Assembly: GCF_019218295.1 (NCBI RefSeq)
Contig: NZ_JAHUZF010000006.1
Location: forward strand, 868,001 to 932,000
Length of the DNA stretch: 64,000 nucleotides
Origin: Maritimibacter sp. DP1N21-5
Lineage (GTDB): Bacteria > Pseudomonadota > Alphaproteobacteria > Rhodobacterales > Rhodobacteraceae
Direction of reading: 5' to 3'
Shown one piece after another: positions 7,920-16,862 of the stretch. The notes under the pieces are model-generated. The model saw nothing but the letters and a program-made list of their open reading frames with translations, ran no database searches and was not told where the DNA came from. Each line of letters opens with the position of its first letter. Within the stretch, counting starts at the first letter, position 1. A program made the translations under genes and the position numbers.

Positions 7920-8687
7920 TCAGCCGTAGCGGCGGGCGTGCCGGCGCAGTTTCCTGTCGACATGCGACAGCGCATGCGCCATCGCATCCACCAGGCGTTC
8001 CTGACCCAGCGCTTCGGCGCGCAGGACGCCTGCGTGCGCCACGCAGAGCACCTCGGCATCGGCCCAATCGGCCAACAGTTGCTCGCCCCAGGCCTCGAAA
8101 TCCCGCGCCGCGCCTGCGCGTTTTTCGAGCGCGAAGGACAGGGTCGGGTGCACCGAGAGCTTGCCTGCCTTGCCGGGCTTGGCGCCGCGCAAGTTGAAGG
8201 TGTCGTCCACATGGATGACGCGGCTCGCCGGATGGTATGCGAGCACCGATCCCGCGTGGATGTTCTCGTTTCCCGGCACCAGAGCTACGCCCGCAGGCAC
8301 CGAAAAGGCGAGGTCGTCCTTGAACAGCGCCCATGTGGCTGGGTCTTCGCTCGCCGTCGCGGCCCAATCGAGATGCGGGAATTTCGCGATATGCCGGGAT
8401 GTTCCGAAATGGACGGCCTCCGGGAAGGCCGTGCGCATGGTTTCGGTATGGAGCGTGTGGAAAGGGTGGAGGTTGATCACCGCAGCAACCTTGTCGCGCC
8501 CGCCGGTGATCGCGTCGATCCGCTCCAGCGTTTCGGGCGCGTAGCTGTAACTGTCGAGGATCACGAAGCGCCCGTCACCCATCCGCAGAAGCGAGGTCTG
8601 CGTGCCAAGGTCGATCAGGCCGGCGAGCTTGAAGCTGCCCCTTATGTTCCAGAACCCGTTTCCGCAGTCGATGATCTTTTCCTTCAT
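7920..8687 (-). CDS. Metallo-beta-lactamase-fold-like protein, degenerate metal site
   Basis: The 255-residue protein has the shape of an MBL-fold protein (LGTQTSLLRMGDGRFVILDSYSY, then a histidine-rich strand end). The motif is HPFHTLHTE rather than HxHxDH, so two-metal hydrolase chemistry is doubtful; later His residues (PASRVIHVDDTFN) are kept. It resembles DUF4336-type proteins and the second such gene at 38692-39378. Its ATG overlaps the stop of the CorC-type transporter gene (ATGA), so the two are translationally coupled. Function is unknown. Confidence 0.6.
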   Translation of the reverse strand: MKEKIIDCGNGFWNIRGSFKLAGLIDLGTQTSLLRMGDGRFVILDSYSYAPETLERIDAITGGRDKVAAVINLHPFHTLHTETMRTAFPEAVHFGTSRHIAKFPHLDWAATASEDPATWALFKDDLAFSVPAGVALVPGNENIHAGSVLAYHPASRVIHVDDTFNLRGAKPGKAGKLSVHPTLSFALEKRAGAARDFEAWGEQLLADWADAEVLCVAHAGVLRAEALGQERLVDAMAHALSHVDRKLRRHARRYG

Positions 8688-10018
8688 GGGCGCGCCCCCG
8701 TCGTCAGCTTGCGGATCCGGAGCCGGGCGATGCGATTGTCGATGCGTTTCGTTACCTCGAAGCGAAATCCGTGGAAGGAAAAGACCTGTCCTTCGTTCGG
8801 GATCATCTGCGCCTCGTGGATGACGAGCCCCGCGATGGTGTTCGCCTCGTCATCGGGTAGCGACCAGTCGTTGGCACGGTTGACGTCGCGGATGGTCATG
8901 CCGCCGTCCACGGAATAGCTCCCGTCGGCCAGCGCCCGAAGATCGCCCGCGTCCGAGGTGTCGAACTCGTCGGTGATCTCGCCCACGATCTCTTCGAGAA
9001 TGTCCTCGAGCGTGATGAGGCCCTGAAGCGAACCGTATTCATCCACCACCAGGGCGAAATGCGTCTGGCGCTTGAGGAACTCGCGCATCTGGTCGTCGAG
9101 CGTCGTGGTCTCGGGGATGAAATAGGGCTCCATCGCCACTTCCAGAACGTCGAAATTGTCATAGGCCTCGCGCCGGTTGCCGTCCCCCGCGGCCTCGCCC
9201 GCCGCATACATGGCGCGGCTCAGGTCCTTTGCGTGGATGACGCCCACGATGTTTTCCTGTTCGCCCTCATAGATCGGCAGGCGCGTGTGCGGCGAGGCGA
9301 GTGCCTGTTCCAGCACCTCGCGCGGGCCGAGAGAGGCGTCGATCATCTCGATCTGGCTGCGGTGAAGCATGATCTCCTCGACCGTCCGGTCGCCAAGGTC
9401 GAGCGCGCCCAGAAGCCGGTCGCGGTCCTCTTTCTCCACCGCGCCCTCGTGGTGGCCGAGCGTGATGGCCCCGACGATTTCCTCCCGCACCCCCAGAAGC
9501 TGGGCATCCGGGTCCGTCTGGACCCCGAAGGCCCGCAAGATCACGCGGGTCAGGAGCCGCACGATGCCCACGATGGGCGAAAGCACGATGATGATCACCC
9601 GGATCGGCGCCGAGACCCAACCAGCGGCCTCTTCGGGCCTGGTGATGGCATAGGTCTTGGGCAGCACCTCCGCGAAGATGAGGACGAGGAGCGTCATGAC
9701 CAGCGTCGCCATAGCGATTGCCCCGTCACCCAAGAGGCGCGTGAAGAGCGAGGTCGCCAGCGCCGATGCGAGGATGTTGACGAAATTGTTGCCCAGCAGA
9801 ACCGAGCCGATCAACCGCTCGGTGTCCTCGGTGATCTTCAGGGCGCGTTCGGCTTTCTTGTCACCCTTGTCCGATTTCGCACGCAGCTTGCCGCGCGAAG
9901 CGGCCGTGAGCGCGGTTTCCGAACCCGAGAAGAAGGCGGAGAACACGAGAAGGAGGAGGATGGCACCGGCCGTGATCCAGAAGGCGGTGTCGAGGGCGCC
10001 GGTTTCGGCAGGGTTCAT
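8684..10018 (-). CDS. CorC/HlyC-type transporter (CNNM, CBS pair, CorC_HlyC domain)
   Basis: The start at 10018 (MNPAETGALDTAFW) has ribosome site GGAAAG. The 444-residue product has a CNNM/DUF21 membrane domain (about 15-190; SAFFSGSETALTAASR is the signature), a CBS pair (about 210-340) and a C-terminal CorC_HlyC domain from about 360 (DVNRANDWSLPDDEANTIAG). This architecture is that of inner-membrane magnesium/cobalt efflux or membrane-damage proteins. The family's transport direction is debated. The stop overlaps the next gene's start by four bases. Confidence 0.9.
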   Translation of the reverse strand: MNPAETGALDTAFWITAGAILLLLVFSAFFSGSETALTAASRGKLRAKSDKGDKKAERALKITEDTERLIGSVLLGNNFVNILASALATSLFTRLLGDGAIAMATLVMTLLVLIFAEVLPKTYAITRPEEAAGWVSAPIRVIIIVLSPIVGIVRLLTRVILRAFGVQTDPDAQLLGVREEIVGAITLGHHEGAVEKEDRDRLLGALDLGDRTVEEIMLHRSQIEMIDASLGPREVLEQALASPHTRLPIYEGEQENIVGVIHAKDLSRAMYAAGEAAGDGNRREAYDNFDVLEVAMEPYFIPETTTLDDQMREFLKRQTHFALVVDEYGSLQGLITLEDILEEIVGEITDEFDTSDAGDLRALADGSYSVDGGMTIRDVNRANDWSLPDDEANTIAGLVIHEAQMIPNEGQVFSFHGFRFEVTKRIDNRIARLRIRKLTTGARP

Positions 10019-10115
10019 TTTGATTTCTTTCCAAGGGGTTTGGCGTGTTATGGTTGTCAGGCCGCTTCGTTTCAAGACCTCAGGTCGAAGCGCGGCGGTG
10101 GATTTGGGAGGATCC

Positions 10116-10964
10116 ATGACGTCCAGAGACCTCGGCGAGCTGTCCGGGACCGTCGTCCTGTGGGGCGGCGCGCTTGGCAATCTGTCGGCCTTGATGGCGC
10201 TCGAGAGCGAGGTATCGCGCCTTGGGGTCCCGCCGGATCGGGTCATCTGCACCGGCGATATCGCGGGCTATGGCGCCGAAGGGGCGACCTGCGTGGACCG
10301 GGTGCGCGCTTCGGGTTGGACCGTGGTCGCGGGCAATGTCGAGGAGGGCCTTGCGACGGGCCGGGCGGACTGCGGCTGCGGCTTTGACGCGGGCAGCGCC
10401 TGTGACCGGTTGTCGGGGCCATGGTGGACGCATGCCATTGCGACCATCGGGGAAGGCGCGCGGGCGTGGATGCGCGGGCTTCCCGACCTCGTCGCGTTTT
10501 CGCATGGCGGCAAACGCCATGCGGTCATTCACGGCGGGCAAACGGACCGGGCGCGGTTTCTCTGGCCGGTGTCGCGCCAGCCCGAGTTCGCACAGGAAAT
10601 CGCGGCGATCGAGAGCGCCGTCGGCCCGGTGAACGCCGTGGTGGCGGGACATTGCGGTATCGCCTTTTCCCGGATCGCGGCCGGTCGCCACTGGATCAAC
10701 GCAGGCGCTATCGGGATGCCGCCCAACAACGGCGTGCCCGGCGGGCAATTCGTCGTGTTGGACGGGCAGGGGGCCCATATCCGACGCTTGAACTACGATC
10801 CCGCACCAAGCGTCACGGCGATGCGTCGTGCAGGTCTCACTCAAGGCTACGACAGGGCGCTCCTGTCCGGCATCTGGCCGTCGCAGGAGGTGCTGCCCCT
10901 GACGATGCGGCGCCGAGGAGCGCAGGTCGAAGTGCCAGAGATCGAAGGCGGAATGCCGCGGTAA
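10116..10964 (+). CDS. Calcineurin-like metallophosphoesterase family protein
   Basis: The ATG at 10116 has a strong GGGAGGATCC ribosome site. The 282-residue product shows the metallophosphoesterase pattern: ICTGDIAGYGAEG (metal-binding GD), VVAGNVEE (GNxE in place of GNHD/E), HGGQTDRARFLWP and VVAGHCGIAF (GH). The first conserved DxH motif is replaced by LWGGALGN, so one metal site may be altered. Substrate is unknown; relatives act on nucleotides or phosphoproteins. It is divergent from the CorC-type gene and converges with amt across a 42-bp palindrome. Confidence 0.75.
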   Translation: MTSRDLGELSGTVVLWGGALGNLSALMALESEVSRLGVPPDRVICTGDIAGYGAEGATCVDRVRASGWTVVAGNVEEGLATGRADCGCGFDAGSACDRLSGPWWTHAIATIGEGARAWMRGLPDLVAFSHGGKRHAVIHGGQTDRARFLWPVSRQPEFAQEIAAIESAVGPVNAVVAGHCGIAFSRIAAGRHWINAGAIGMPPNNGVPGGQFVVLDGQGAHIRRLNYDPAPSVTAMRRAGLTQGYDRALLSGIWPSQEVLPLTMRRRGAQVEVPEIEGGMPR

Positions 10965-11023
10965 CGGGCGCGGCGTGCAAAACGTCTCTTGCGAATGGTG
11001 GATGGGCCGATGGTGTTGTCCGT

Positions 11024-11065
11024 CGGGATACCGGGATTCTAGGATCCTAGAATCCCGGTATCCCG
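11024..11065. repeat. 42-bp perfect palindrome
   Basis: The sequence is a perfect palindrome with no loop, centred between 11044 and 11045 on GGATCC. Each half contains two related GGGAT blocks, so smaller hairpins are possible too. It sits between the stops of two convergent genes (metallophosphoesterase and amt), where a terminator is expected, but no T-tract follows on either side. Confidence 0.85.
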
Positions 11066-11153
11066 GAACTCCGGACGACCACGCAATACGACAGACGCCG
11101 GGCGATCGTCCCCAATCGCTCGGCGCCAGCCATGGTTCAAATGTCGTCCGGTC

Positions 11154-12332
11154 TTATGACGCCGTGTCGTAGGCGCGCTCGCCGTGGACCGCGAGGTCGA
11201 GCCCGTTCACTTCGGTCTCTTCGTCGACCCGGAGGCGGGTCAGGATGGAAACCCCCTTGATCAGCACGAAGGTCACCACCAGCGTGAAGACACCGACGAT
11301 CGCCAGAGACCCCAGTTGCGCGGCCCAGGACCCGGCCCCGAAGACCGCGATCATGATGGTGCCGAAGATCCCGCCCACACCATGCACCGCGAAGACGTCG
11401 AGGGTGTCGTCGATCCTGAGCCGGTTGCGGATAAGGTTCACCGCTTCCTGACAGAGGATGCCCGCGACGCCACCGATGATCAGCGCAGCGACCGGACCCA
11501 CGAAGCCCGAGGCCGGCGTGATCGAAGCGAGACCCGCGATGGTCCCCGTGACGATACCCACGAGCGACGCGCGCCCGAACTTGATCTTCTCCCACAGCGC
11601 CCAGGACAGCGACGCGGCAGCCGCCGAGATGTGCGTGACGGTGATCGCCATGGCCGCACCGCCGTCGGCGGCAAGCTGCGAGCCGCCGTTGAAGCCGAAC
11701 CAGCCGACCCAGAGCATGGAAGCGCCGATCATGACGAAGCCCGGGTTGTGCGGGGGATGCTTCGTGTTCTTGCGCGGTCCGAGGAAGACCGAGATCAGGA
11801 TCGCGGCGAGGCCCGCGGTTTCATGAACCACGATGCCGCCGGCGAAATCGCGCACGCCGGTCTCTCCGAAGATGCCGCCATCCGACAGGAACCCGCCGCC
11901 CCAGATCCAGTGGGCCACGGGCGCATAGCACAGGAGCATCCAGAGGCCGGAGAAGGCCAGAACGAAGCCGAAGCCGATCCGCTCGACATAGGCGCCGACG
12001 ATCAGCGCGGGCGTGATGATGGCGAAGGTCATCTGGAAGGCAAAGAACAGGACCTCGGGCAAGGTCCCCGAAAGGCTGTCGGCATCGACGCCGTTGAGGA
12101 ACATCTTGCCCAATCCGCCCCAGACGGCATTGCCGTCGCCAAAGGCGATGGAATAGCCGAACATGAGCCACAGGATGCTCATGAGCGCCGCGATGGCGTA
12201 GACATGCATGAAGACCGACAGCACGTTGCGCGCCCTGACGAGTCCTCCGTAGAAAAGCGCGAGCCCCGGCAGGCTCATGAACAGCACAAGCGCCGTCGCC
12301 ACGATGATCCAGGCGGTATCCGCTCCGTTCAT
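11154..12332 (-). CDS. amt: Ammonium transporter (Amt/MEP/Rh family)
   Basis: The start at 12332 (MNGADTAWIIVATALVLFMSLPGLALFYGGL) has a GGAGGGACC ribosome site. The 392-residue product has about eleven membrane helices and the Amt signature FYGGLVRARNVLSV near the N-terminus. Other landmarks are FAGGIVVHETAGLAAI (first pore His), WFGFNGGSQLAADG and FAVHGVGGIFG (second pore His). It conducts ammonium across the inner membrane. No glnK lies beside it, unlike many amt loci. An inverted repeat 140 bp upstream is a candidate regulator site, plausibly NtrC's. Confidence 0.93.
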   Translation of the reverse strand: MNGADTAWIIVATALVLFMSLPGLALFYGGLVRARNVLSVFMHVYAIAALMSILWLMFGYSIAFGDGNAVWGGLGKMFLNGVDADSLSGTLPEVLFFAFQMTFAIITPALIVGAYVERIGFGFVLAFSGLWMLLCYAPVAHWIWGGGFLSDGGIFGETGVRDFAGGIVVHETAGLAAILISVFLGPRKNTKHPPHNPGFVMIGASMLWVGWFGFNGGSQLAADGGAAMAITVTHISAAAASLSWALWEKIKFGRASLVGIVTGTIAGLASITPASGFVGPVAALIIGGVAGILCQEAVNLIRNRLRIDDTLDVFAVHGVGGIFGTIMIAVFGAGSWAAQLGSLAIVGVFTLVVTFVLIKGVSILTRLRVDEETEVNGLDLAVHGERAYDTAS

Positions 12333-12471
12333 TGGTCCCTCCATCCCTATCTTTGCTTGGGTTTCGGGCGGGTGTAGCGGCCGCGGTCCTTCGCGCAAGG
12401 CGCAAGCGTTAAGCGGCCTGCTGAACAAGCGAGCAATTTCGGAACTGCAAAATAATCAGGACATCTGGCAT

Positions 12472-12495
12472 GTGCGTCGCCTAAAAATGACGCAC
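12472..12495. promoter_or_regulatory. Inverted repeat GTGCGTC-N10-GACGCAC upstream of amt
   Basis: Two perfect 7-bp arms spaced by 10 AT-rich bases (GCCTAAAAAT) lie 140 bp upstream of amt and 13 bases past the cinA-type stop. The layout resembles an NtrC dyad (TGCAC-N-GTGCA type), but the arms do not match the enterobacterial consensus exactly. Confidence 0.45.
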
Positions 12496-12508
12496 AAATG
12501 AAACTCGG

Positions 12509-12985
12509 TCAGATGCGGGCGAGTGCGCCTTCGATCAGCCGAAGCGCGTGGTCGCGCGCCGCCGCGCGCACGTTCGGGCGTCCGGTCGCGCCGAAGTCGA
12601 CCGTCTCGGTCCAGGTCGCACCCGCGCCTGCCAAGCCGAAGCAGACCCGTCCTTCCGGCTTGTGTTCGGACCCTCCGGGACCCGCGATGCCTGTGATCGA
12701 CACAGCGATCTGGGCGTCCGAGCGCGCAAGCGCGCCGTCGGCCATCTCGCGCGCGACGTCCTCGGACACCGCACCGACCCGGTCGAGCGTGGCCTCGGCG
12801 ACGCCCAGCATCGCGACTTTCGCGGCATTGGAATAGGTGATGAAACCGCGGTCGAAGACATCGGACGATCCGGCCACATCGGTCAGGGCTGCGCCGACCA
12901 TACCGCCGGTGCAACTTTCCGCCGTGGCAAGCCGCACCCCTTTGGACCGGCAGGCGGCGAGGAGGGCTGCGACGTCCACGCTCAT
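12509..12985 (-). CDS. CinA C-terminal-type nicotinamide-nucleotide amidase
   Basis: The 158-residue product is a standalone CinA C-terminal domain (PncC-type): LATAESCTGGMVGAALTDVAGSS with the nucleophile Ser in the TAESCTGG motif, VFDRGFITYSNAAK and SITGIAGPGG. These amidases convert NMN to NaMN in pyridine-nucleotide salvage. The ATG overlaps the pgpA stop (ATGA), so it is coupled to the upstream gene in an ispDF-pgpA-cinA operon. Confidence 0.9.
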   Translation of the reverse strand: MSVDVAALLAACRSKGVRLATAESCTGGMVGAALTDVAGSSDVFDRGFITYSNAAKVAMLGVAEATLDRVGAVSEDVAREMADGALARSDAQIAVSITGIAGPGGSEHKPEGRVCFGLAGAGATWTETVDFGATGRPNVRAAARDHALRLIEGALARI

Positions 12986-13473
12986 GCCATCAGCACCGCG
13001 TGCGAGAGCGCCGCGAGCACCAGAACGCCGATAGCCGCGAAGATGCCGGCGATGACATCGTCCCCCATCACGCCCATGGCGCCGCCACGCCGGTCGGCCC
13101 AGCCGACGAGCCAGGGTTTCCAGATGTCGAAGAGGCGAAACAGCAGGAACCCCGCGACCCAGCCAGGCCAGAGCGCGAGCACGTCGACCCCGACCCCGGC
13201 GGCGCCGATCGAGACCGGCAGAATGGCAATGGCTTGCCCGACCACTTCGTCGATCACGATTTCCGAGGGGTCCTCGTTCTCCATGTCCGCGGTCATTTCG
13301 CGGGTGGCCCAAAGGCCCGCAACGAAGGCCACGACGATGCCGGCCGCCAGAAGCCAGGGCCCGCCAAGTTGGTGCAGCGCCCAGATCAGCGGGATCGCGG
13401 CGAGCGAGCCCCAGGTGCCGGAGGCGGGCTTCAGGTAACCGACGAAGAGGAAAGTGGCGATGATCCGGCTCAT
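12982..13473 (-). CDS. pgpA: Phosphatidylglycerophosphatase A
   Basis: The 163-residue membrane protein fits PgpA: FVGYLKPASGTWGSLAAIP at the start, IVIDEVVGQAIAI (catalytic acidic region), LLFRLFDIWKPWLVGWADRRGGAMGVMGDDVIAG and a final membrane helix. It dephosphorylates phosphatidylglycerophosphate in phosphatidylglycerol synthesis. It starts 3 bases after the ispDF stop and overlaps the cinA-type start. Confidence 0.9.
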   Translation of the reverse strand: MSRIIATFLFVGYLKPASGTWGSLAAIPLIWALHQLGGPWLLAAGIVVAFVAGLWATREMTADMENEDPSEIVIDEVVGQAIAILPVSIGAAGVGVDVLALWPGWVAGFLLFRLFDIWKPWLVGWADRRGGAMGVMGDDVIAGIFAAIGVLVLAALSHAVLMA

Positions 13474-13476
13474 CGG

Positions 13477-14643
13477 TCAGGTCCTGATCAAGGTGGCGAT
13501 GGCCTGCGACGCGATGCCTTCCTCGCGCCCGGTGAAGCCGAGTTGCTCCGAGGTGGTCGCCTTCACGCTCACCCGGTCTGCCTCCACCCCCATGATTTCC
13601 GCCAGGGCGGATTGCATCGCGGCGGCATGGGGCCCGATCTTGGGACGTTCGCAGATGAGAACGACGTCGCAATTCGCGAGCTCGTATCCCTTGGTCCGGG
13701 CAAGGTCGATGGCATGGCGCAGGAAGATGTGGCTTTCCGCCCCCTTCCACTGCATGTCTGACGGCGGGAAATGGCGACCGATGTCGCCCTCTGCCAGCGC
13801 GCCATAGATCGCGTCGGTCAGCGCATGCATCCCGACGTCGGCGTCCGAGTGACCCTTGAGCTTTTTGTCGTGGGGGACCGCGACACCGCAAAGGATGCAG
13901 GCCTCACCCTCCTCGAAGGCATGAACGTCATAGCCAATGCCGGTTCGGATATCCATGCGACCTCTCAGATACTGCTCGGCCCGGGCGAAGTCCTCGGGTC
14001 CTGTGATTTTCATATTTCTCTCGTCGCCCGCGACGATGGTGACGTCAAGACCTGCGCTCCGGGCCACTTCGACGTCGTCGGCGGCACCGCCGGGTTGGGC
14101 CGCATGGGCGGCGCGAATGGCCTCGAAATGAAAGCCTTGCGGCGTCTGCGCCCGGAAGAGCCCGCTGCGGTCCTGCGTGCCCGCGACCCGCCCATTGTCG
14201 CCGCGCCAGAGCGCATCGGTCACGGTGAGCGCCGGCGCGGCGCCGGGGGCGTGGGTGAGTGCATCGATCACGCGGTCGATGGTGTCGGGCGTCACCAGCG
14301 GTCGCGCGACATCGTGGATCAGGACAATGTCGGGGGGATCGGAGGCCAGCGCCGCCAGCCCGCAGGCAACGCTTGCGTCCCGCGTTGCCCCACCGGGAGT
14401 GAGGAGGATGTCCTCCATGTCCCGCAGCTCGTCCAGGTCCTCGGCGTGGTGGACCAGCACAATGCGTTCCACCCGGGGGTGGTTGCGAAAGGCGTCGAGT
14501 GTCCAGTCCGCGACCCGCCGCCCGGCCAGTGGCCGCCACTGTTTCGGCGCGCCCGGACCGACGCGTGTCCCCCGTCCGGCGGCGACGATGACGGCGGCAA
14601 TCCGGGGCGAGGGGCCGGCGGGGGCACTGGGGTCGTTTTCCAT
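13477..14643 (-). CDS. ispDF: Bifunctional IspD/IspF (MEP pathway)
   Basis: The 388-residue product fuses two enzymes. Residues ~14-225 are IspD ([19 protein letters not shown] for CTP binding; IHDVARPLV), which couples MEP to CMP. Residues ~230-388 are IspF ([16 protein letters not shown] with metal ligands Asp239 and His241; later [16 protein letters not shown]), which makes the 2,4-cyclodiphosphate. The fusion is usual in alphaproteobacteria and skips IspE physically. First gene of the ispDF-pgpA-cinA operon, divergent from dusB. Confidence 0.95.
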   Translation of the reverse strand: MENDPSAPAGPSPRIAAVIVAAGRGTRVGPGAPKQWRPLAGRRVADWTLDAFRNHPRVERIVLVHHAEDLDELRDMEDILLTPGGATRDASVACGLAALASDPPDIVLIHDVARPLVTPDTIDRVIDALTHAPGAAPALTVTDALWRGDNGRVAGTQDRSGLFRAQTPQGFHFEAIRAAHAAQPGGAADDVEVARSAGLDVTIVAGDERNMKITGPEDFARAEQYLRGRMDIRTGIGYDVHAFEEGEACILCGVAVPHDKKLKGHSDADVGMHALTDAIYGALAEGDIGRHFPPSDMQWKGAESHIFLRHAIDLARTKGYELANCDVVLICERPKIGPHAAAMQSALAEIMGVEADRVSVKATTSEQLGFTGREEGIASQAIATLIRT

Positions 14644-14755
14644 GGCAATCGTTTACTGAATGCGCATTGAGACGACAATGACCCTAGCATTTCCCTTTCG
14701 ATCTGCACAAATGTTGGGCAGACGCGGAATAATTCGGCCACCCTCTGACCTGAAA

Positions 14756-14784
14756 TTGCACCCAATTCGCGGCCGTCCTATATC
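14756..14784 (+). promoter_or_regulatory. Sigma70-like promoter for the dusB-ntr operon
   Basis: TTGCAC and TATATC are separated by exactly 17 bases. The predicted transcription start (~14791) is 20 bases before the dusB GTG. Confidence 0.6.
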
Positions 14785-14810
14785 GGGGGCACTTGCACAA
14801 GGATTAAGCA

Positions 14811-15794
14811 GTGAGCATTTGCTTGTCGGATAGCCTTACCCTCGACGCGCCCGTGTTCCTGGCCCCCATGGCAGGAATCACCGATTTGCCGTTCCGGGAC
14901 CTCGTTTCGTCCTTCGGTGCGGGGATGGTCGTGTCCGAAATGGTCGCGAGCCAAGAGATGGTTCAGGCCAAGCCCGGCACCCGCGAACGGGCCGAGCTTG
15001 GGTTCGGGATCGCGAACACGGCGGTGCAACTGGCCGCGCGCGACCCCTTCTGGATCGCGGAAGCCGCGCGCATGGTCGAAGACGCCGGCGCTAAGGTCAT
15101 CGACATCAACATGGGCTGCCCCGCGAAAAAGGTGGTGGGGGGCCTCTCCGGCTCGGCGCTCCTGCGCGACCTGCCGCTCGCCCTCGCGCTGATCGAAGCC
15201 GTGGTCGAGGCGGTGTCGGTGCCTGTCACGCTGAAGACCCGGCTGGGGTGGGACGACGGTTGCCTCAATGCGCCAGAGCTTGCCCGGCGGGCCGAAGCGG
15301 CGGGCGTGCGCCTCATCACGATCCACGGGCGCACGCGCTGCCAGTTCTACAAGGGCAGAGCCGACTGGGCCGCGATCCGGGCGGTGAAAGAGGCCGTGAC
15401 CATTCCCGTCATCGCGAACGGAGACATCGACGGACCCACTTCGGCGCTGCGGGCGCTCGATCAATCGGGGGCGGACGGTGTCATGGTCGGGCGGGCGTCC
15501 GGCGGGAAACCCTGGCTTCTGGCCGAAATTTCCTCCGCGCTCTACGGCACCCCCGCGCCACGCGTCCCGAAGGGGGCGGCGCTGGCCGACATGGTGACCG
15601 GGCACTACCGCGCCTCGCTCGATTTCTACGGGGCCGATCTGGGCAAGCGGGTCATCCGAAAGCACCTGGGCTGGTACATGGATCACGCGAACACCGACGC
15701 GGACCTGCGCCGCAGGGTCCTCTCCGAGCCTGACCCCGATCGGGTAATCGACCTCATTCCGGATGCGCTTTCGCCGCAGAGAGAGGTGGCGTGA
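14811..15794 (+). CDS. dusB: tRNA-dihydrouridine synthase B (NifR3)
   Basis: The 327-residue product begins at a GTG preceded by AAGGATTAAGCA. It has the Dus signature [16 protein letters not shown], the catalytic Cys103 in [11 protein letters not shown], and FMN-binding segments [14 protein letters not shown] and VIANGDIDG. It reduces uridines in the D-loop of tRNA. Its position ahead of ntrB matches the nifR3-ntrB-ntrC order known from Rhodobacter. The stop overlaps the ntrB start (TGATG). Confidence 0.93.
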   Translation: MSICLSDSLTLDAPVFLAPMAGITDLPFRDLVSSFGAGMVVSEMVASQEMVQAKPGTRERAELGFGIANTAVQLAARDPFWIAEAARMVEDAGAKVIDINMGCPAKKVVGGLSGSALLRDLPLALALIEAVVEAVSVPVTLKTRLGWDDGCLNAPELARRAEAAGVRLITIHGRTRCQFYKGRADWAAIRAVKEAVTIPVIANGDIDGPTSALRALDQSGADGVMVGRASGGKPWLLAEISSALYGTPAPRVPKGAALADMVTGHYRASLDFYGADLGKRVIRKHLGWYMDHANTDADLRRRVLSEPDPDRVIDLIPDALSPQREVA

Positions 15795-16858
15795 TGGACA
15801 ATGACAGCCTTTGGAATTCGCTTCCCGTGCCGGGTCTGATCCTCGACCCCGAAGACGCGATTCTCGAAATCAATTCGGCAGGCGAGCAGTTTCTCAATGC
15901 CTCGTCCAAATCCGTCATCGGCAAGCCCGTTCTGGACCAGCTGGCCATCGCCACCAACATGGAAGGCGCCTTCGCCCGCGTGCGGCGCGACCATGGGCCG
16001 ATGTTCATCAATTCGGTCGACGTGGGCACGGGCTTTGCCGCCCCGGTCGAATGCAACATCCAGATCGCGCCCCTTTCCGGGTCCGAGGGCCATATCCTAA
16101 TGCTCATGGAGCCGCGCAAGCTCGCCGACCGGATGGGCAAGGCGCATGGGGTCAAGACCGCCGCGCGGTCCGCCATCGGCATGGCCGAGATGCTGGCGCA
16201 TGAGATCAAGAACCCGCTGGCGGGCATCACGGGGGCGGCGCAGCTTCTGTCCATGGGGCTCTCTCAGGAAGACATGGAGCTGACCGACCTCATCGTGGCC
16301 GAAAGTCGCCGGATCGTCGCGCTCCTCGAGCAGGTCGAACAATTCGGCAACCTGCGCCCGCCGGAAAAGCGCGAGGTAAATGTCCACGACCTTCTCGACC
16401 GGGCGCAGAAGTCGGCCGAGGTGGGCTTTGCCGCCAAGATGAAGATCATCGAGGACTACGACCCGTCGCTGCCGCCGACCTTCGTGGACCCGGACCAGCT
16501 CATGCAAGTGTTCCTGAATCTTCTGAAGAACGCGGCGCAGGTGGCCGACGACACCGGCGGGCAGATCCGTATCCGCACCTTCTATGACCACTCGCTGCGC
16601 CTGCGCCGGTCCGACGGATCGGGCAACCGGCTGCCGCTTCAGGTCGAGATCATCGACAACGGCCCCGGCATTCCGCCCGAGATGGTCGACCAGATCTTCG
16701 AACCCTTCGTTTCGGGTCGCGAGAACGGCACCGGGCTCGGGCTGGCGCTGGTGTCGAAAATCATTTCCGACCACGACGGATGGATCTCCGTCGACTCGGT
16801 CCCCGGCAAGACGGTGTTCCGGATTTCTCTCCCGGTCGCCCCGAAAGTGAAGGAATAA
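15794..16858 (+). CDS. ntrB: Nitrogen-regulation sensor kinase NtrB
   Basis: The ATG at 15794 overlaps the dusB stop and has a GAGAGG ribosome site; a GTG one codon earlier is possible. The 354-residue soluble protein has a PAS domain (about 5-105), then the H-box [14 protein letters not shown] with phospho-acceptor His136, and an ATPase domain ([28 protein letters not shown]). It phosphorylates NtrC under nitrogen limitation and in the family is controlled by PII. There are no membrane helices, as expected. Confidence 0.94.
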   Translation: MDNDSLWNSLPVPGLILDPEDAILEINSAGEQFLNASSKSVIGKPVLDQLAIATNMEGAFARVRRDHGPMFINSVDVGTGFAAPVECNIQIAPLSGSEGHILMLMEPRKLADRMGKAHGVKTAARSAIGMAEMLAHEIKNPLAGITGAAQLLSMGLSQEDMELTDLIVAESRRIVALLEQVEQFGNLRPPEKREVNVHDLLDRAQKSAEVGFAAKMKIIEDYDPSLPPTFVDPDQLMQVFLNLLKNAAQVADDTGGQIRIRTFYDHSLRLRRSDGSGNRLPLQVEIIDNGPGIPPEMVDQIFEPFVSGRENGTGLGLALVSKIISDHDGWISVDSVPGKTVFRISLPVAPKVKE

Positions 16859-16862
16859 CGAG

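Noticed and set aside
12333..12508. Sigma54-type -24/-12 promoter upstream of amt
   Set aside because: A GG-N10-GC spacing occurs on the minus strand, but the flanking bases match the consensus poorly and the NtrC here lacks the sigma54-contact loop.
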